NCBI RefSeq assembly: GCF_029714425.1 | Contig: NZ_CP121668.1 | Coordinates: forward strand, 8,515,501 to 8,579,500 | Origin: Bradyrhizobium sp. CB2312 | Lineage (GTDB): Bacteria; Pseudomonadota; Alphaproteobacteria; Rhizobiales; Xanthobacteraceae | DNA: 64,000 bases | Reading direction: 5' to 3' | Shown here: positions 29,160-39,128 of the stretch, piece after piece | Position numbering within the stretch: position 1 is the first letter of the stretch | Layout: every line of letters starts with the position of its first letter | Program-made: the position numbers and the translations under genes | The notes under the pieces: generated by a model | Database searches by the model: none | Told to the model about the DNA's origin: nothing | Seen by the model: the letters and a program-made list of their open reading frames with translations, nothing else

Positions 29160-29301
29160 CAATCTCAGCGATGCCTCCAACGAAGCCCGGCCTCGTGTTC
29201 TTCGTCCCAAGTCCACGCCCCTCCTTTAGCTCGGAGAGTACGAAGCGCGCGTATGCGACCGATTCAGGTGTATCTTCAGATGTTAAACTACCTCGAGCCG
29301 T
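29160..29301 (-). pseudogene. S41 protease, upstream part split by IS
   Basis: About 47 codons in phase with the 26178-26537 fragment once the IS407-type element is removed: the sequence runs from about ARGSLTSEDT through ARFVLSELKEGRG to PGFVGGIAEI, then continues as APAPNHY beyond the insertion. Upstream of 29301 the sense fades, so the protease N-terminus and PDZ region are missing. Recognition rests mainly on the other fragment, which holds the catalytic serine region. Confidence 0.6.
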
Positions 29302-30098
29302 GGCATAGGGCGTGCAGTGCATTTGTTGCGTGGGAATTTCAGTGTCCCGGCTCAGGAATAAAGGGCGCCGCGTATTTTCGTGACACGAGTGTCGTCTTTC
29401 CTTGGGACACTCGGCGCGATTTCGTAACAGGTCAATGTAGGAGGAACTATTGAGCCACGAATTAACTCCGCAACGGTCCAGGTTCCTCGTACGAAGAGGG
29501 ACCATCGGCTGGATGGTCTATGATCGAGAACGCAAGGCGCCGGCGCTGTTAAAGGATCATTGGCCGAGAAGCTGTCTAGGGAACGGGCCGAGCAAGTAAG
29601 GCACGCACTGGTTGATGGTTCGATTGACTGTTGGCTATGATCCCTTGAGGCTAATCCTTCGATTCCGGGAAATGAACGTCTACCTTGCGTTCAGCTCCGC
29701 TCTGGGGTCTCGACGCTGAGAACATAGCCATTCGTTCATGCGCCCCGCCGGGGCTGGTGAGTTGCCTATCACCTTCCGACAATCGGCCTCCGAACGGCTC
29801 GCGCGTCGGACAAAACGCGTAGTCTTGGCCTTGCTTGCAGCACCAGCCCTTTTGCAAAGCCCCCGTCCGTCGACCGCTAAGCCCCAGACCGAGATGCTGA
29901 ACCCATTTCGCCGGCGAAACGCTCAGTGAAGATCTGGCGCCCGCACAGGACGGCGTTGCGGCGGAAGCGGTGGGCGATCACCGGAGCTGTACGACCCAAA
30001 CGGCCAGCGGCAGATCGGTCATGCGTCACCGCATCGTTCTTGGATACGCCGCGAAATTGTCCCCCATCCCGCAGCGGTTTGAGTCTCAGGCCTTTTGC
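29302..30098. other. Stretch without a recognisable gene between IS remnants
   Basis: About 800 bases. Several phases are open for 60-160 codons on both strands, but none gives a family I recognise and the phases conflict. It is probably a patchwork of IS and gene debris. It ends at a 43-base direct repeat. Confidence 0.4.
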
Positions 30099-30191
30099 AG
30101 CGAGAGCGAACTTTGGACCACCCAGAATTAGAGTTTTGCGCCGTGTGTAGCGAGACCGAACTTTGGACCACCCAGAACTAGAGTTTTGCGC
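30099..30191. repeat. Two 43-base direct repeats, period 50
   Basis: Copies at 30099-30141 and 30149-30191 differ at two positions and are separated by seven bases (CGTGTGT-like). Each contains CGAACTTTGGACCACCCAGA and ends in TTTTGCGC. They lie directly behind the stop of the IS3-family orfB remnant (minus strand), so they are probably the element's terminal sequence, duplicated. Confidence 0.6.
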
Positions 30192-30196
30192 TCTTA

Positions 30197-30397
30197 TCAC
30201 GTTGGCGGGCTGGTGGCGCCGGCGTGATTTTGCAGCAAAATCGGCGGCCGATTGCCGATGGCTCCATGGGGCCGCTCCTCGTTGTAGTATCTGCGCCAAG
30301 TCTCCACCTTTTCCCGGGCGTCCGCAAGCGACAGAAACCAATGGGCATTGAGGCATTCGGCCCGGAAGCGGCCATTGAACGCTTCGATAAAAGCATT
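30197..30397 (-). pseudogene. IS3-family OrfB, C-terminal fragment
   Basis: Minus-strand sense [20 protein letters not shown], then [19 protein letters not shown], is the end of an IS3-family integrase including the catalytic glutamate region (E of AFIEAFN). The preceding part of the same gene (ending SRPGKPTD) lies at 31882 onward, beyond an IS110-family element. Joining PTD to NAF restores the canonical IS3 motif GKPTDNAFIE, which shows that the IS110 element jumped into this orfB. Confidence 0.75.
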
Positions 30398-31881
30398 ATC
30401 CGGCATGATGTAGCCGGTGTCCCGTGTTTCCAGACTCGATCTAGCCCATTAGCGTAGACCGATCCTGGCCTCGGGGCACCGGGAGCACGCAAGTGCGGGC
30501 AGGCCGTCGCACTGACATGAACTGCGAGTTCGAGGTCGTTATCTGGCCGCCCCTGCGACTAGCCCGGATGCGCTGCGAGCGCGGATCCGCAATTGTCGTG
30601 TTGCCCGCGGCTCCCTTTCGCACTGACCATGGAGGGAGAGATGCGCATCATTGGCATGGACATCCATCGCGTGGCGGTCGAAGCCGTGGCGCTGCTCGAG
30701 GGACATCTAACGAAGCTCGGCCGCATTCCCATGACTCGTGACAGCTTGGAGTCTTTCGCCAGGAAGGAACTCACCCATGACGATCACGTGGTCGTCGAGG
30801 CGACTGGCAATGCCGCGGCCGTTGTCGAAGTTCTGGCGCCGTATGTCGACCGTGTTGTCATCGCCAACCCGAAGCAGGTGCGGTTGATCGCGCACGCAAA
30901 GATCAAGACGGATGCGATTGATGCCGCCGTGCTCGCGAAGTTGTACGCCACCGGATTTCTTCCGGAGGTCTGGGTACCCAATGAGCGCACTATGGCCCTT
31001 CGACGCCAAGTCGCGCGCCGTACGCAGCTCGTGCGGCAGCGGGTACGCTTGAAAAACCTCATTCAGTCGATCCTTCACGCCCACCTCATTCCGCCCTGTC
31101 CACACCTCAACCTTGTAGGGATCAGCGGTCGCAGGTGGATCGCCGCCCAGATAGTACCTCCCGACGAGCGTGCCGCAATCGAGCGGCACCTGGCGCAGAT
31201 CGACCTGATCCAGGGTTCGTTGAAGGAGGTCGAGGCGGATATCGCGCGTGAAGCGATGTCCGATCCGGTCATTCGGCGGCTGATGACGCTCCCGGGTGTG
31301 GATATGACGGTGGCTTCGGGCGTGGCCGCGGCCGTCGGCGACATTCGGCGCTTTGCCGATCCGACCAGGCTGGTGAGCTACCTGGGGCTAAACCCGAGCG
31401 TAAGGCAGTCTGGCGAGGGCTCCGCCTACCATGGCAGGATCACCAAGCAGGGCCGCGGCCAAGCTCGCGGAATGCTCGTCGAAGCGGCATGGGCTGTAGC
31501 CCGTTCGCCGGGACCGCTGCGTGCATTCTTCCGGCGCGTGGCTTCACGACGCGGCAAGCACATCGCGGCAGTCGCGACGGCGCGGAAGCTGGCGATGATC
31601 ATCTGGCATATGCTGACCAAGAGCACTGACTACATCTGGACCAGGCCGGCCTTGCTGGCGCGCAAGTTCCGGAGCATCGAACTGCGCGCTGGATTACCCA
31701 CCAGCCATGCCAAGCGTGGATCGGCCTATGATTACAACATCCCCGCGAAGAGGGCTGAGGAACGAGCACGCGTGGAATCCGCCGAGAAGGAGTACACGAG
31801 GTTCACGTCCCGGTGGCGGGCAAAGCCGCGATCCCGACGCCGCAAGGCTTCTGCGACATAGGGCTTGTCTACAACATCCGT
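30398..31881 (+). mobile_element. IS110-family element inserted in an IS3 orfB
   Basis: The borders are set by the interrupted gene: ...AAAAGCATT up to 30397 on the left and GTCGGTCGG from 31882 on the right give an uninterrupted IS3 orfB when joined. The element is about 1.48 kb. ATCCG begins the left end and ATCCGT ends the right end; a single T at the junction is ambiguous. No target duplication is visible, as is usual for IS110. It carries one transposase gene (30641-31861). Confidence 0.7.
30641..31861 (+). CDS. IS110-family transposase, apparently intact
   Basis: From ATG 30641 (GGAGGGAG directly upstream; ATG 30629 is an in-frame alternative) the protein has 406 residues. DEDD motifs: IIGMDIHRVAVEAVALLEG, VVVEATGNAAAVVEVL, KTDAIDAAVLAKL. 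C-terminal domain: MTLPGVDMTVASGVAAAVGD, ADPTRLVSYLGLNPSVRQSG, KQGRGQARGMLVEAAW. The C-terminal 45 residues are very basic (RWRAKPRSRRRK). It is clearly different from the other IS110-type transposase in this window. The frame is clean, so the element could still be mobile. Confidence 0.87.
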   Translation: MRIIGMDIHRVAVEAVALLEGHLTKLGRIPMTRDSLESFARKELTHDDHVVVEATGNAAAVVEVLAPYVDRVVIANPKQVRLIAHAKIKTDAIDAAVLAKLYATGFLPEVWVPNERTMALRRQVARRTQLVRQRVRLKNLIQSILHAHLIPPCPHLNLVGISGRRWIAAQIVPPDERAAIERHLAQIDLIQGSLKEVEADIAREAMSDPVIRRLMTLPGVDMTVASGVAAAVGDIRRFADPTRLVSYLGLNPSVRQSGEGSAYHGRITKQGRGQARGMLVEAAWAVARSPGPLRAFFRRVASRRGKHIAAVATARKLAMIIWHMLTKSTDYIWTRPALLARKFRSIELRAGLPTSHAKRGSAYDYNIPAKRAEERARVESAEKEYTRFTSRWRAKPRSRRRKASAT

Positions 31882-32060
31882 GTCGGTCGGCTTGCCCGGG
31901 CGTGATAAGTCCAGCGTGACGCAGCGCTCATATGCTCACGTGTCCAGATCGCGCGACACCATTCGCTGCGGTGATCGACGCGGCACGTTACCGGTACTTT
32001 CTTGCAGGCCCTCTCCAGCACCTCCACCGCGGAACCCGAACCGTGGCACCAGTCCTGCAG
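31882..32060 (-). pseudogene. IS3-family OrfB, internal fragment
   Basis: The minus strand carries AVEVLERACKKV and VTCRVDHRSEW (IS3 core V-D-x-G/R-x-E-(F/W), second catalytic Asp), then, after a frameshift, DLDTWAYERCVTLDLSRPGK followed by PTD at the insertion border. It is continuous with the 30197-30397 fragment across the IS110-family insertion. The 5' half of orfB and any orfA are gone or unrecognisable. Confidence 0.65.
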
Positions 32061-32243
32061 CATTTCCTCCTCGAGCGACAGCCGAGATCCCGATCCGTAG
32101 CAGCCGCTGCCGAAAACGAATGCAGAGATCGAAGAAAAATCGAGATTGTGACGGGGGACGCGATTAAACGACCCTACCAATTTTTGCAGAAGATTGCACG
32201 GCTTAGGTTGGTTAGCTTGCTGATGTTAGTGACTTTGGGAGAT

Positions 32244-32648
32244 ATGTCAGTGTTGATTGTCGAAACTATTTTGAAGCCAGACCAGTTTGGCGGTATTGGA
32301 CTTTTCTCTGCTACTCTTTTGCCTAAAGGTGCATTGATTTGGATTCACAATCCAATCGTTGACATTGCCGTGACACCTGAACAGTACGAAACTTTACCTC
32401 GAACATTCCAAGCTTTGCTTGACAAGCATGCCTATCCAAGAGACCTCGACGTTGACGATGGTATTCTAGAATACAATGCCGACAACGCCCGTTTCATGAA
32501 TCACAGCAGTCAACCAAACACGTACCAAGACGATCATTGCCGAATTTTCACAGCCTGTGACGTACAACCGGGTGAAGAACTCACTTGCGATTACTTGTCT
32601 TTCGATCCAAGGTGCGATTTATCGTGGGCTAAAGTGCTATCGCCGTAA
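32244..32648 (+). CDS. Small SET-domain protein
   Basis: From ATG 32244 the product has 134 residues; an ATG at 32223 would add seven. The core shows GGIGLFSATLLPKGALIW (SET N-terminal strands), RFMNHSSQPNT (the N-H-S-x-x-P-N cofactor/substrate motif, here with Ser instead of the more usual Cys), and GEELTCDYLSFD (the G-E-E-L-x-x-D-Y motif with the catalytic Tyr). The length fits a minimal SET domain without pre- or post-SET. SET proteins are lysine methyltransferases, common in eukaryotes and sporadic in bacteria. The gene is visibly more AT-rich than its surroundings, sits between an IS remnant and decayed genes, and was probably acquired by transfer. Target unknown. Confidence 0.75.
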   Translation: MSVLIVETILKPDQFGGIGLFSATLLPKGALIWIHNPIVDIAVTPEQYETLPRTFQALLDKHAYPRDLDVDDGILEYNADNARFMNHSSQPNTYQDDHCRIFTACDVQPGEELTCDYLSFDPRCDLSWAKVLSP

Positions 32649-33015
32649 TGTTGTTGCCGTAGTGGGCTAGGTGGTAGTGGATTGAGTTGCGTCTGCGACT
32701 TCGATTCCGTTGGCGAATTTACGCAGGGAGAGTTTTTCCGCAACGGGTTGTGGCCATCGACGCGCCCCAGCTTTTCTTGGCGGCCTCGGCGAGCTTGAGG
32801 ATTGCAACGAGTCTTGTTCGACAGACATCCTGTGCACGGTGCGGCGACACACGGTCGGCAACGCGCTTCCGACGACGTTGGTCGTCGTCCTACGTGGAGT
32901 CCTCCACATGTGTTGTGCCAATCTAAGACTTCGTTACCGGCGCGCTTTTCCGCAAATGTCCACGATGAGTCCGGCAGTGACAACACTGGGCTGCTGTTAT
33001 GTTCCCGGTAATTGT
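32649..33015. other. Stretch without a recognisable gene
   Basis: About 370 bases between the SET gene and the decayed minus-strand genes. Overlapping frames exist in several phases without coherent protein sequence. Confidence 0.4.
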
Positions 33016-33380
33016 CTAGGGGAATTGATGAGGCGCTTCATGAAGAAGCAGATCGTGGACAGCGGGCGCTGCAGCCCGAATAACTTCGATGACCTCATTG
33101 ACGAGAGCGACCTGTTCGGGTGATCGACGTATCTCTCGATGCGCTCGGTTTGGCTGAGATGAGCCGTGAGGTAGCGGAGCCAGCGGTTGGCGTCGCGCTC
33201 CCTCTGTTCTCCTCGAACTCCGCCAAGAGATGGGTTCTTCGACGCGAAGGCGTCGCCAGCGTGGCAGCAAGTTCAAGGGTTGAGTTCTTGCTGCATGGCG
33301 CTGGTTCTCTCCCAATCAATGCGCCGGAGATCCCTCGGCCCGAACGAGATCTGGTCCTCGCCGAGGAAGTCATACGCTTG
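33016..33380 (-). pseudogene. Decayed gene of unknown family
   Basis: Minus-strand sense can be followed through three phases: an acidic start (YDFLGEDQISFGPRDLRRID), a middle with helical, arginine-rich sequence, and an end (EQVALVNEVIEVIRAAAPAV, then HDLLLHEAPHQFP) closing at TAG 33016-33018. At least two frameshifts and one stop interrupt it. No family recognised. It starts immediately behind the M4 protease remnant and may have been co-transcribed with it. Confidence 0.4.
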
Positions 33381-34596
<1,216 letters not shown>

Positions 34597-34617
<21 letters not shown>

Positions 34618-36632
34618 CTATTTGGGTTCAGATATCTCTGACGTCACGGAGGCGCGGCCGCAGCAGACACCAAATGCCCCCGGCTACGATCTGAACTTCG
34701 AGAACTTGCCCGTCGCCACCGTTCTAAAGGTGATGCTCGGCGACATTCTCGGTCTCGGCTATACCATCGATCCGCGCGAGCAGGCCACAATCAGCCTGGT
34801 GTCCGCGCGACCGGTGCCCAGATCGGACATCGTTTTTGTGCTCGAGAGCGTTGCGACTTTCCGGCCTTGCGCTGGTACGCGATGGCGGCGGATACAAAGT
34901 GACGCCGCTCGGCAATGCCACTGGAGCCGGTCACCTCGATGCCGAAGCTCGTCGTTCCGAAGCCGGCTATGGAGTGTCAGTGGTACCGCTGCAATATGTT
35001 GCAGCGAAAACCATCCTCAAACTAATGGACAGCTTTGCAACGCGCGCCGGAAGCGTACGTGCGGACTCCACGCGAGACCTGCTTCTGATCCAAGGGACGG
35101 GACCCGAGCGGCGAACGGCCGTCGAGACCGCCTCGACCTTTGATGTCGACTAGATGAAAGGCCAATCGGTGGGCATCTATCCCATTAACAATTCCGCGCC
35201 CGAGCCCCTGATCGCGGAGCTCGAGACCATCATCGACTCCGGCGACAACGGGCTTAGTCATGAACTTGTGAAGCTCCAGGTCATCTCTAGGTTGAATGCC
35301 ATCATGGTCGTAACGCGCAAGCCGCCCTTGCTCCAGACCGTAGCGACTTGGATCCATCGACTCGATCAGTCAGACATGGCTCAAACCGGCGTTCGCGTCT
35401 ATCGCGTCCGCTATGGTGACACCCGCCACTTGGCCAAGGTGCTGACCCAGATGTTCGGCGGCAGCGCCTCGACGTCGACCGACATCGCCGATAAGGAGGT
35501 CGCTCGCACGACCTCGGTTGCCGAACGGCTGTCTGCCAATACGTTCCCCTCATCCGCCGGCCTGTCCACCCCCGGGTCGGGCGGCAACGGAGTAAGTACC
35601 CCATCCTCAGGCTTGAATTCGTCGAACGGAGCGGATGCCAGCAATGGACTTCACACACCAACCGGTGGTGGACCGCCGGCCATGCCCAACGTGCGGATCA
35701 CCCCTGATACCGTGAATAACTCTGTCTTGATCTATGCCAGTCGCGAAAACTATCGGATCATCAGTTCCACCTTGAAGCAGCTCGATCAACCCGTGCTGCA
35801 GGTCGGCATTGAGGCGACGATCGCCGAAGTAAAGCTCACGAACGAGCTGAGTTACGGTGTCCAGAGCTATCTGACCAGCAAGCAGCTTGGATTGAAGGCC
35901 GACTAGGGGTCTATCCTTACGACCTCGACCAGCGGTGCGGTGAATAAGGCAGCGAACGCTCTGCTAAATCGCACAATTCCGGGCATCAACTTCTTGATCG
36001 GATCGGAGTCCCAGCCGGCCATTATCCTCGGCGCGCTGCACGGGGTGACCAGCGTCAATGTGTTGTCCAATCCGTCACTCGTTGTCACCAACAACCAGCC
36101 TGCAACCCTTCAGGTCGGCGATGTCGTTCCGGTCGAGACTAGCAAGACGAATTATCTATCGCAAAGCGGCGCCACGGTTAGCACTATCGACTACCGCAAC
36201 ACAGGCATTATTCTTCGTGTTGTTCCCCGTATCACCACAAGTGGAAACGTCAGTCTTGAAATCGAACAGGAGATCAGCCACGTATCCTCGGCCGGTTCAT
36301 CCGGGCTTACGCCGACCGTGTCCCAACGCAAGGTGAAGAGCGCGGTCTCTGTGGCAAACGGCCAAACCGTGGTCCTGGCCGGATTGATCAGTGAAGACCA
36401 GAAGGGGGATCGCAGCGGCATTCCGCTACTTGACGAGATTCCTGGTCTTGGTGATTCGTTTTCACACCAGAGTAAAAAGGGGCAGCGGACGGAGTTGATC
36501 ATCTTCATTCGGCCCCAGATCATCCAGACCGGCAACGATGCGCATCAGCTGGCAGAGGAGCTACGTTCAAAGTTTCGCGGTGAAGTCGGCGCGAGCATTA
36601 CAGATGACCTGCGTGTCCGCAACGTTCGCTGA
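34597..36632 (+). pseudogene. gspD: Type II secretion secretin GspD, decayed
   Basis: The N0 domain is visible (YDLNFENLPVATVLKVMLGD, then LGLGYTID). A frameshift near 34850 leads into VRDGGGYKVTPLGNA and the N1 domain. A TAG at 35151-35153 interrupts before MKGQSVGIYPINN (expected Trp codon), and N2/N3 follow with a Gly/Ser-rich stretch. A second TAG after GLKAD at about 35904 precedes the secretin core (VLSNPSLVVTNNQPATLQVG, VVPRITTSGNVSLEI, QTVVLAGLISED, IPLLDEIPGLG, ELIIFIRPQII), which ends normally at 36632. The signal peptide is missing; the 5' end overlaps the M4 remnant. No other gsp genes are in the window, so the secretin is orphaned as well as broken. Confidence 0.88.
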
Positions 36633-36642
36633 TCATTGTCAT

Positions 36643-37254
36643 ATGCCGCCGTTTGCTCGACGCAACATTATCTGGCTCGTGCCGGCGCAAATGACGGCTC
36701 TGCTTGTCGCGCTAGCGCCGGCACGCGCAGACCCCATTGCATCAGCACGGAGCGCCTATGCACATGGGAACTATCAGAAGGCAGTCGGCCAGCTCACCCC
36801 ACTTGCGTTACGGGGCAACGCGCAAGCACAGGCGATGCTTGGCTTCATGTACGAAAACGGCTTCGGCGCACCAAAAGCCTACGATGCTGCAGTCGGCCTA
36901 TATATTCAGGCCGCAAATGCCGGAATTCCATTTGCCCAGGCGATGCTTGGCCTGATGTATGACAAAGGTCATGGCGTCCCGCAGGATGTCGTTCTCGCCT
37001 ATAAATGGATGAATCTTGCGGCAGCTCAGGCCCGCAGCGCTCAAAGGGATTATTTTCTCCGCTTGCGCAACGCGATTGCGTCCAAAATGTCCATGAATGA
37101 GATCGCGCAGGGGCAGACATGCGCGCTGGCGTGGACACCAGGTCCATGGTCAGGCCGGACGCGCAGCTCCCCCTTGCAGTTCTCAAAGGACGAAGCGGCG
37201 CGCCGCGCAATTCGATCTAGAGGCGCTCGCGGTGGTACAGCCGGGAAGCCCTAG
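36643..37254 (+). CDS. Sel1-repeat (SLR) protein, probably exported
   Basis: From ATG 36643, ten bases behind gspD, the protein has 203 residues. Residues 10-32 form a signal peptide (LVPAQMTALLVALAPARA). Two to three Sel1-like repeats follow: AQAMLGFMYENGFGAPKAYD and AQAMLGLMYDKGHGVPQDVV, each with the helix-turn-helix of SLR solenoids, then AYKWMNLAAAQA. The last 50 residues are basic and less regular. SLR proteins are adaptors. Its position suggests it belonged to the same transcription unit as the secretin. Confidence 0.75.
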   Translation: MPPFARRNIIWLVPAQMTALLVALAPARADPIASARSAYAHGNYQKAVGQLTPLALRGNAQAQAMLGFMYENGFGAPKAYDAAVGLYIQAANAGIPFAQAMLGLMYDKGHGVPQDVVLAYKWMNLAAAQARSAQRDYFLRLRNAIASKMSMNEIAQGQTCALAWTPGPWSGRTRSSPLQFSKDEAARRAIRSRGARGGTAGKP

Positions 37255-37949
37255 CTGAACCCACAGCGAAGGCGTCGCGCCTTCCAGCCGTAAAGGTCTT
37301 CTAGGGGGGTGGGGACGATTGCCGGTTTCGTGCGGATGCGGCGGCACGGTCCCAGCCAATGCTACTAAGCATAGGTCACAAAGCGTCATACGTGGCGCAT
37401 CGATCCAGACGCTGGTCGCCGGCCCTGAGACGGCCTCGGCTCGAGCCGCGTCGTCGGACTCCTGGAATTGCTCCGGAACTATTGCTGGAGCAGAGACGCC
37501 AGCGTGTCACGCAGCGGCAGAGGAAGTTACCTAATCCGTTCATCTGAGTGATGCTTGGCAGTCTTGCCGCCACCTTCCGGGAGCACCCGATCGCGCGTAA
37601 GCCTATCAACGTCAGGCGTGATCTCTCGCTTGCGCGAAGCAAGCAGCGCCCCGGCCGCCCTTTCGAACCGGTTCGCGGGTCCGCTGCGGCGTTGCCCCGC
37701 CGCGCTTGGAAATCACGCGAAATCTCGTGCCACAAAAGAGCTCGCTGCGGACCATCGAGACTCCAGTCAGCCATGTCATGGCGTCGTCGAGCACCGTGTA
37801 CGGAGTGTGCGCAGCAGTTTCTCCTTAAGTGCCCCTTGGTCGCGCTCCGGTAAAGAACCGGCGCGCCATCTCCAGTCCAAGTCCTGGCGTCAGGCCGAGG
37901 GGCACCGTACCCTACCCAAGATCTCGGCGAATCTTGCTCAATCTCGCAG
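37255..37949. other. Stretch without a recognisable gene
   Basis: About 700 bases between the convergent ends of the Sel1 gene and the GNAT gene. Several long but mutually exclusive open phases exist on both strands, arginine- or serine-rich as expected of chance frames in GC-rich DNA. No terminator was identified with confidence. Confidence 0.4.
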
Positions 37950-39128
37950 TTACTCACCCAGCACTTGATAACGCTCGACCAACTCCCAATCCCTGCAAAG
38001 ATGGCCCGCAAACTGATCCTGATATTCTCTGGTCATGCGCAAATTGTGCCGTTTGACGTCAGAGTCGCAGATGTGCTGTTCACCAACGCTCTTGATGACG
38101 ATCGCTTGCGGCTCGATCTTTGCCCCTCGGTTCACTTTCGCACGTAACGAAGAGGTAGAAAGCCGCAATGTCGTGAGACCGCGCGCCGCAGCGTAATCGA
38201 GGGGCTCGTAATAGCACAAGACGAAATATCTGTAATCCTTCAGATCGCGACTGTAGTCTGCCCCGAAGTAGCGCAAGTGAAGTGCCGTTCCAAAGCGATA
38301 GAAAACGGCCAGCCCGGTTATCTCGTTGTTGCACTCGGAAATTGCTGCGGCACCGAACTGCGACACACCCGCCTTTCTCTGCCCGGCGAGTATCCTTTCC
38401 ATCCAGTCGCGACCCTGGGTGCTTCCGTGTCGAGACCTGTTTTGAGTTATGAGATCAGCGACTATGGAGTCATCGAGTTCTTCGGCTGAGGCCCATCCGA
38501 TCTTCCCCCCGGCTCGACGGAACGCCGCGACCTCAGACCTGCTTTGATTACGATCATGCGCGCATGAGCGCGCCATCATCCCGGTCACCCCCGTATGCGG
38601 CACTTCTAGATAGGCTTCGGCAGAATGCAAAACGACCGTCCCACCGATATGCTCCGCGAACTCCACCGCCGCTGGGTAGGGCATGTACGGCATTACGACG
38701 CCGGTATATCCCCGCTCCTGAGCATAGTTTAGAGCGCTGCGTCCAAACTCGCCTAAAGCCTCGTACCTTCGCCTGCCCTGAATGCAGGGTATTTCGTTGT
38801 GGGTATTGCGCCGACCACCTAGCCAGAGAAAGCTTTGTTGCCAAGGGCCGGGAATTCCCGCCATGCAATCTGGTAGGAAGAACAAGCCAGGTGATTGGTC
38901 TCCCTCCCAAAGCGTGCACGCAGCCACAACTCCGGCCGGCCCGCGGACCGCAAGCACGTCTGTTGCGCCGAACGAATGTTCGAGGGCTCGCAGCCACCGG
39001 TAGCTATTATAGAAATTGTTGTCACCGACGAGGGCATCCCATTCATGCTCGTCAAAGCCGCATAGACCTTCCGTGACTGCTGAGGAGAACGGGGCTGACA
39101 ATGTGCTCCTGAATGGTACAAACGTCAT
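37950..39128 (-). CDS. GNAT / FemAB-like N-acyltransferase
   Basis: 392 residues from ATG 39128, which overlaps the methyltransferase stop by four bases. The architecture matches CelD/FemAB-type GNAT proteins (Acetyltransf_6). The N-terminal half has WDALVGDNNFYNSYRWLRAL and a short acceptor-type core. The C-terminal half has FYRFGTALHLRYFGADYSRD, YRYFVLCYYEPLDYAAARGL and LSTSSLRAKVNRGAKIEP, the usual F-x-Y-E-x-x-D-x-A pattern for acyl-CoA or aminoacyl binding. It would attach an acyl group to an amine. It is third in a three-gene operon led by a sigma-54 promoter, so it probably finishes a small-molecule product (inference). NifA-regulated acetyltransferase-like genes (nrgA) are known from the B. 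japonicum symbiotic region. Confidence 0.75.
   Translation of the reverse strand: MTFVPFRSTLSAPFSSAVTEGLCGFDEHEWDALVGDNNFYNSYRWLRALEHSFGATDVLAVRGPAGVVAACTLWEGDQSPGLFFLPDCMAGIPGPWQQSFLWLGGRRNTHNEIPCIQGRRRYEALGEFGRSALNYAQERGYTGVVMPYMPYPAAVEFAEHIGGTVVLHSAEAYLEVPHTGVTGMMARSCAHDRNQSRSEVAAFRRAGGKIGWASAEELDDSIVADLITQNRSRHGSTQGRDWMERILAGQRKAGVSQFGAAAISECNNEITGLAVFYRFGTALHLRYFGADYSRDLKDYRYFVLCYYEPLDYAAARGLTTLRLSTSSLRAKVNRGAKIEPQAIVIKSVGEQHICDSDVKRHNLRMTREYQDQFAGHLCRDWELVERYQVLGE

Noticed and set aside
32044..32058. TGGCAC-CAGTC-CTGC about 190 bases before the SET gene, as another sigma-54 promoter
   Set aside because: It lacks the TTGC element (CTGC) and lies within IS3 orfB debris; chance is as likely.
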